15,717 bases of DNA from assembly GCA_029548715.1 (NCBI GenBank), contig JAKPMW010000262.1:1-15717 (forward strand), given 5' to 3'. Positions 15,369-15,717 of the stretch are shown piece by piece. Under the pieces are notes generated by a model, which was not told where the DNA came from, did not search any database, and was given only the letters and a program-made list of their open reading frames with translations. The DNA is from Spirochaetota bacterium. Its GTDB lineage: Bacteria; Spirochaetota; JAGLSM01; JAKPMW01. Each line of letters begins with the position of its first letter. Position 1 is the stretch's first letter. Both the position numbers and the translations under genes were made by a program.

Positions 15369-15421
15369 ACAGTCTCCTGTCCGGCCCGTGCCGATACAGG
15401 CCGGTATCGGGCGGAGGCTGT
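15369..15421. terminator. Large two-part hairpin between converging genes
   Basis: Starting at the base after the GGDEF stop codon, ACAGTCTCC (15369-15377) pairs with GGAGGCTGT (15413-15421) through nine pairs including one G-U. Inside it CCGATAC (15391-15397) pairs perfectly with GTATCGG (15404-15410) around a six-base loop. No T-run follows on either strand, so it is not a textbook intrinsic terminator. Its position between convergent stop codons suggests a bidirectional terminator or 3'-end stabiliser. Confidence 0.4.
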
Positions 15422-15434
15422 CTTCCCGGCTGCC

Positions 15435-15717
15435 TCACCTGCCGGACTGCGGATCGGGCGGGGTGTCTTCCGCTGACACAAAGGCATCCCGGCCGGGATA
15501 GTACAGCTTTTTTCGGGCGATCGGCTCGGGCCAGGTGAAGTAGACGACTTCGGCTTCGGAGCACACCCGCCCGTCGCCATCCAGCAGCGAGGTTGCCAGC
15601 GTGACAAGGTGCCGGTCCGTCGAGGAGACCAGGGCCTCGATCCGCAGAGGGCCCTGATGGGTAAAGGCCGGGCGGTGAAAGCGCAGCGAAAGGGCTGTTG
15701 TCATGCCTGAGGTCCCG
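15435..15717 (-). CDS. Acyl-CoA thioesterase-like hotdog protein, C-terminal part
   Basis: The reading frame ends at TGA (15437-15435) and stays open through the right edge, so the N-terminal half is missing. The ATG at 15704 is probably internal: the four codons before it are open, and the following TTALSLRFHRPAF corresponds to the second half of PaaI-type thioesterases, where the strand usually reads T-x-L-x-v-x-F-x-x-P. Further matches are the G-x-L-x-I-E-A strand, a GRVCSEAEVVYF strand, and a YPGRDAF segment near the end. The family hydrolyses acyl-CoA thioesters. The substrate is unknown and the active-site residues, usually in the first half, are not visible. It converges on the GGDEF gene. 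Confidence 0.6.
   Translation of the reverse strand, partial: GTSGMTTALSLRFHRPAFTHQGPLRIEALVSSTDRHLVTLATSLLDGDGRVCSEAEVVYFTWPEPIARKKLYYPGRDAFVSAEDTPPDPQSGR

Noticed and set aside
1..15717. tRNA, rRNA, CRISPR, insertion sequence or prophage features
   Set aside because: I saw no tRNA-like cloverleaf, no spaced repeat array, no transposase or integrase motif and no terminal inverted repeats with target duplication.

Overview
The window is GC-rich chromosomal DNA, densely packed with conventional protein-coding genes. I see no RNA gene, insertion sequence, CRISPR array, integrase or other sign of recent mobility. The organism looks like a double-membraned, probably motile, free-living bacterium. 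The reasons are a lipoprotein with a type II signal, membrane-anchored PilZ signalling, a GGDEF diguanylate cyclase, an RsbU-type phosphatase and de novo methionine synthesis through MetX/MetW. A spirochaete or a deltaproteobacterial (Desulfobacterota-like) lineage would fit, but the sequence alone does not settle this.

Layout from left to right: the 3' part of a pyruvate kinase gene that ends in a ferredoxin-like domain (+); converging on it, metX-metW, whose ends overlap (-); a long-chain acyl-CoA synthetase (+) behind a good sigma-70 promoter; a receiver-PP2C phosphatase (+); a CDP-alcohol phosphatidyltransferase (-) and a divergent flippase-like membrane protein (+); a 1314-residue TPR lipoprotein (-) downstream of a membrane-anchored PilZ protein (-); a divergent receiver-receiver-GGDEF diguanylate cyclase (+); and the 3' part of a hotdog thioesterase (-) running off the right edge. 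No gap between genes exceeds about 240 bases, and the larger gaps contain recognisable promoter-like and hairpin elements.

Three groupings make functional sense. MetX and MetW are translationally overlapped and serve the acyl-homoserine step of methionine synthesis. The phosphatidyltransferase and the UPF0104/YbhN-like protein share a divergent promoter region and could make and translocate the same lipid. The c-di-GMP synthase, the PilZ protein and the TPR lipoprotein share a 241-base control region. That region holds a perfect 22-bp inverted repeat over a -35 box and a sigma-28-like promoter facing the PilZ gene, so the locus looks like a self-contained c-di-GMP signalling and effector unit.

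The most unusual single item is the pyruvate kinase. Its C-terminus carries a two-cluster ferredoxin motif in which the second cysteine of motif II is an aspartate (C-x2-D-x2-C-x3-CP). This suggests a redox- or oxygen-responsive glycolytic enzyme.
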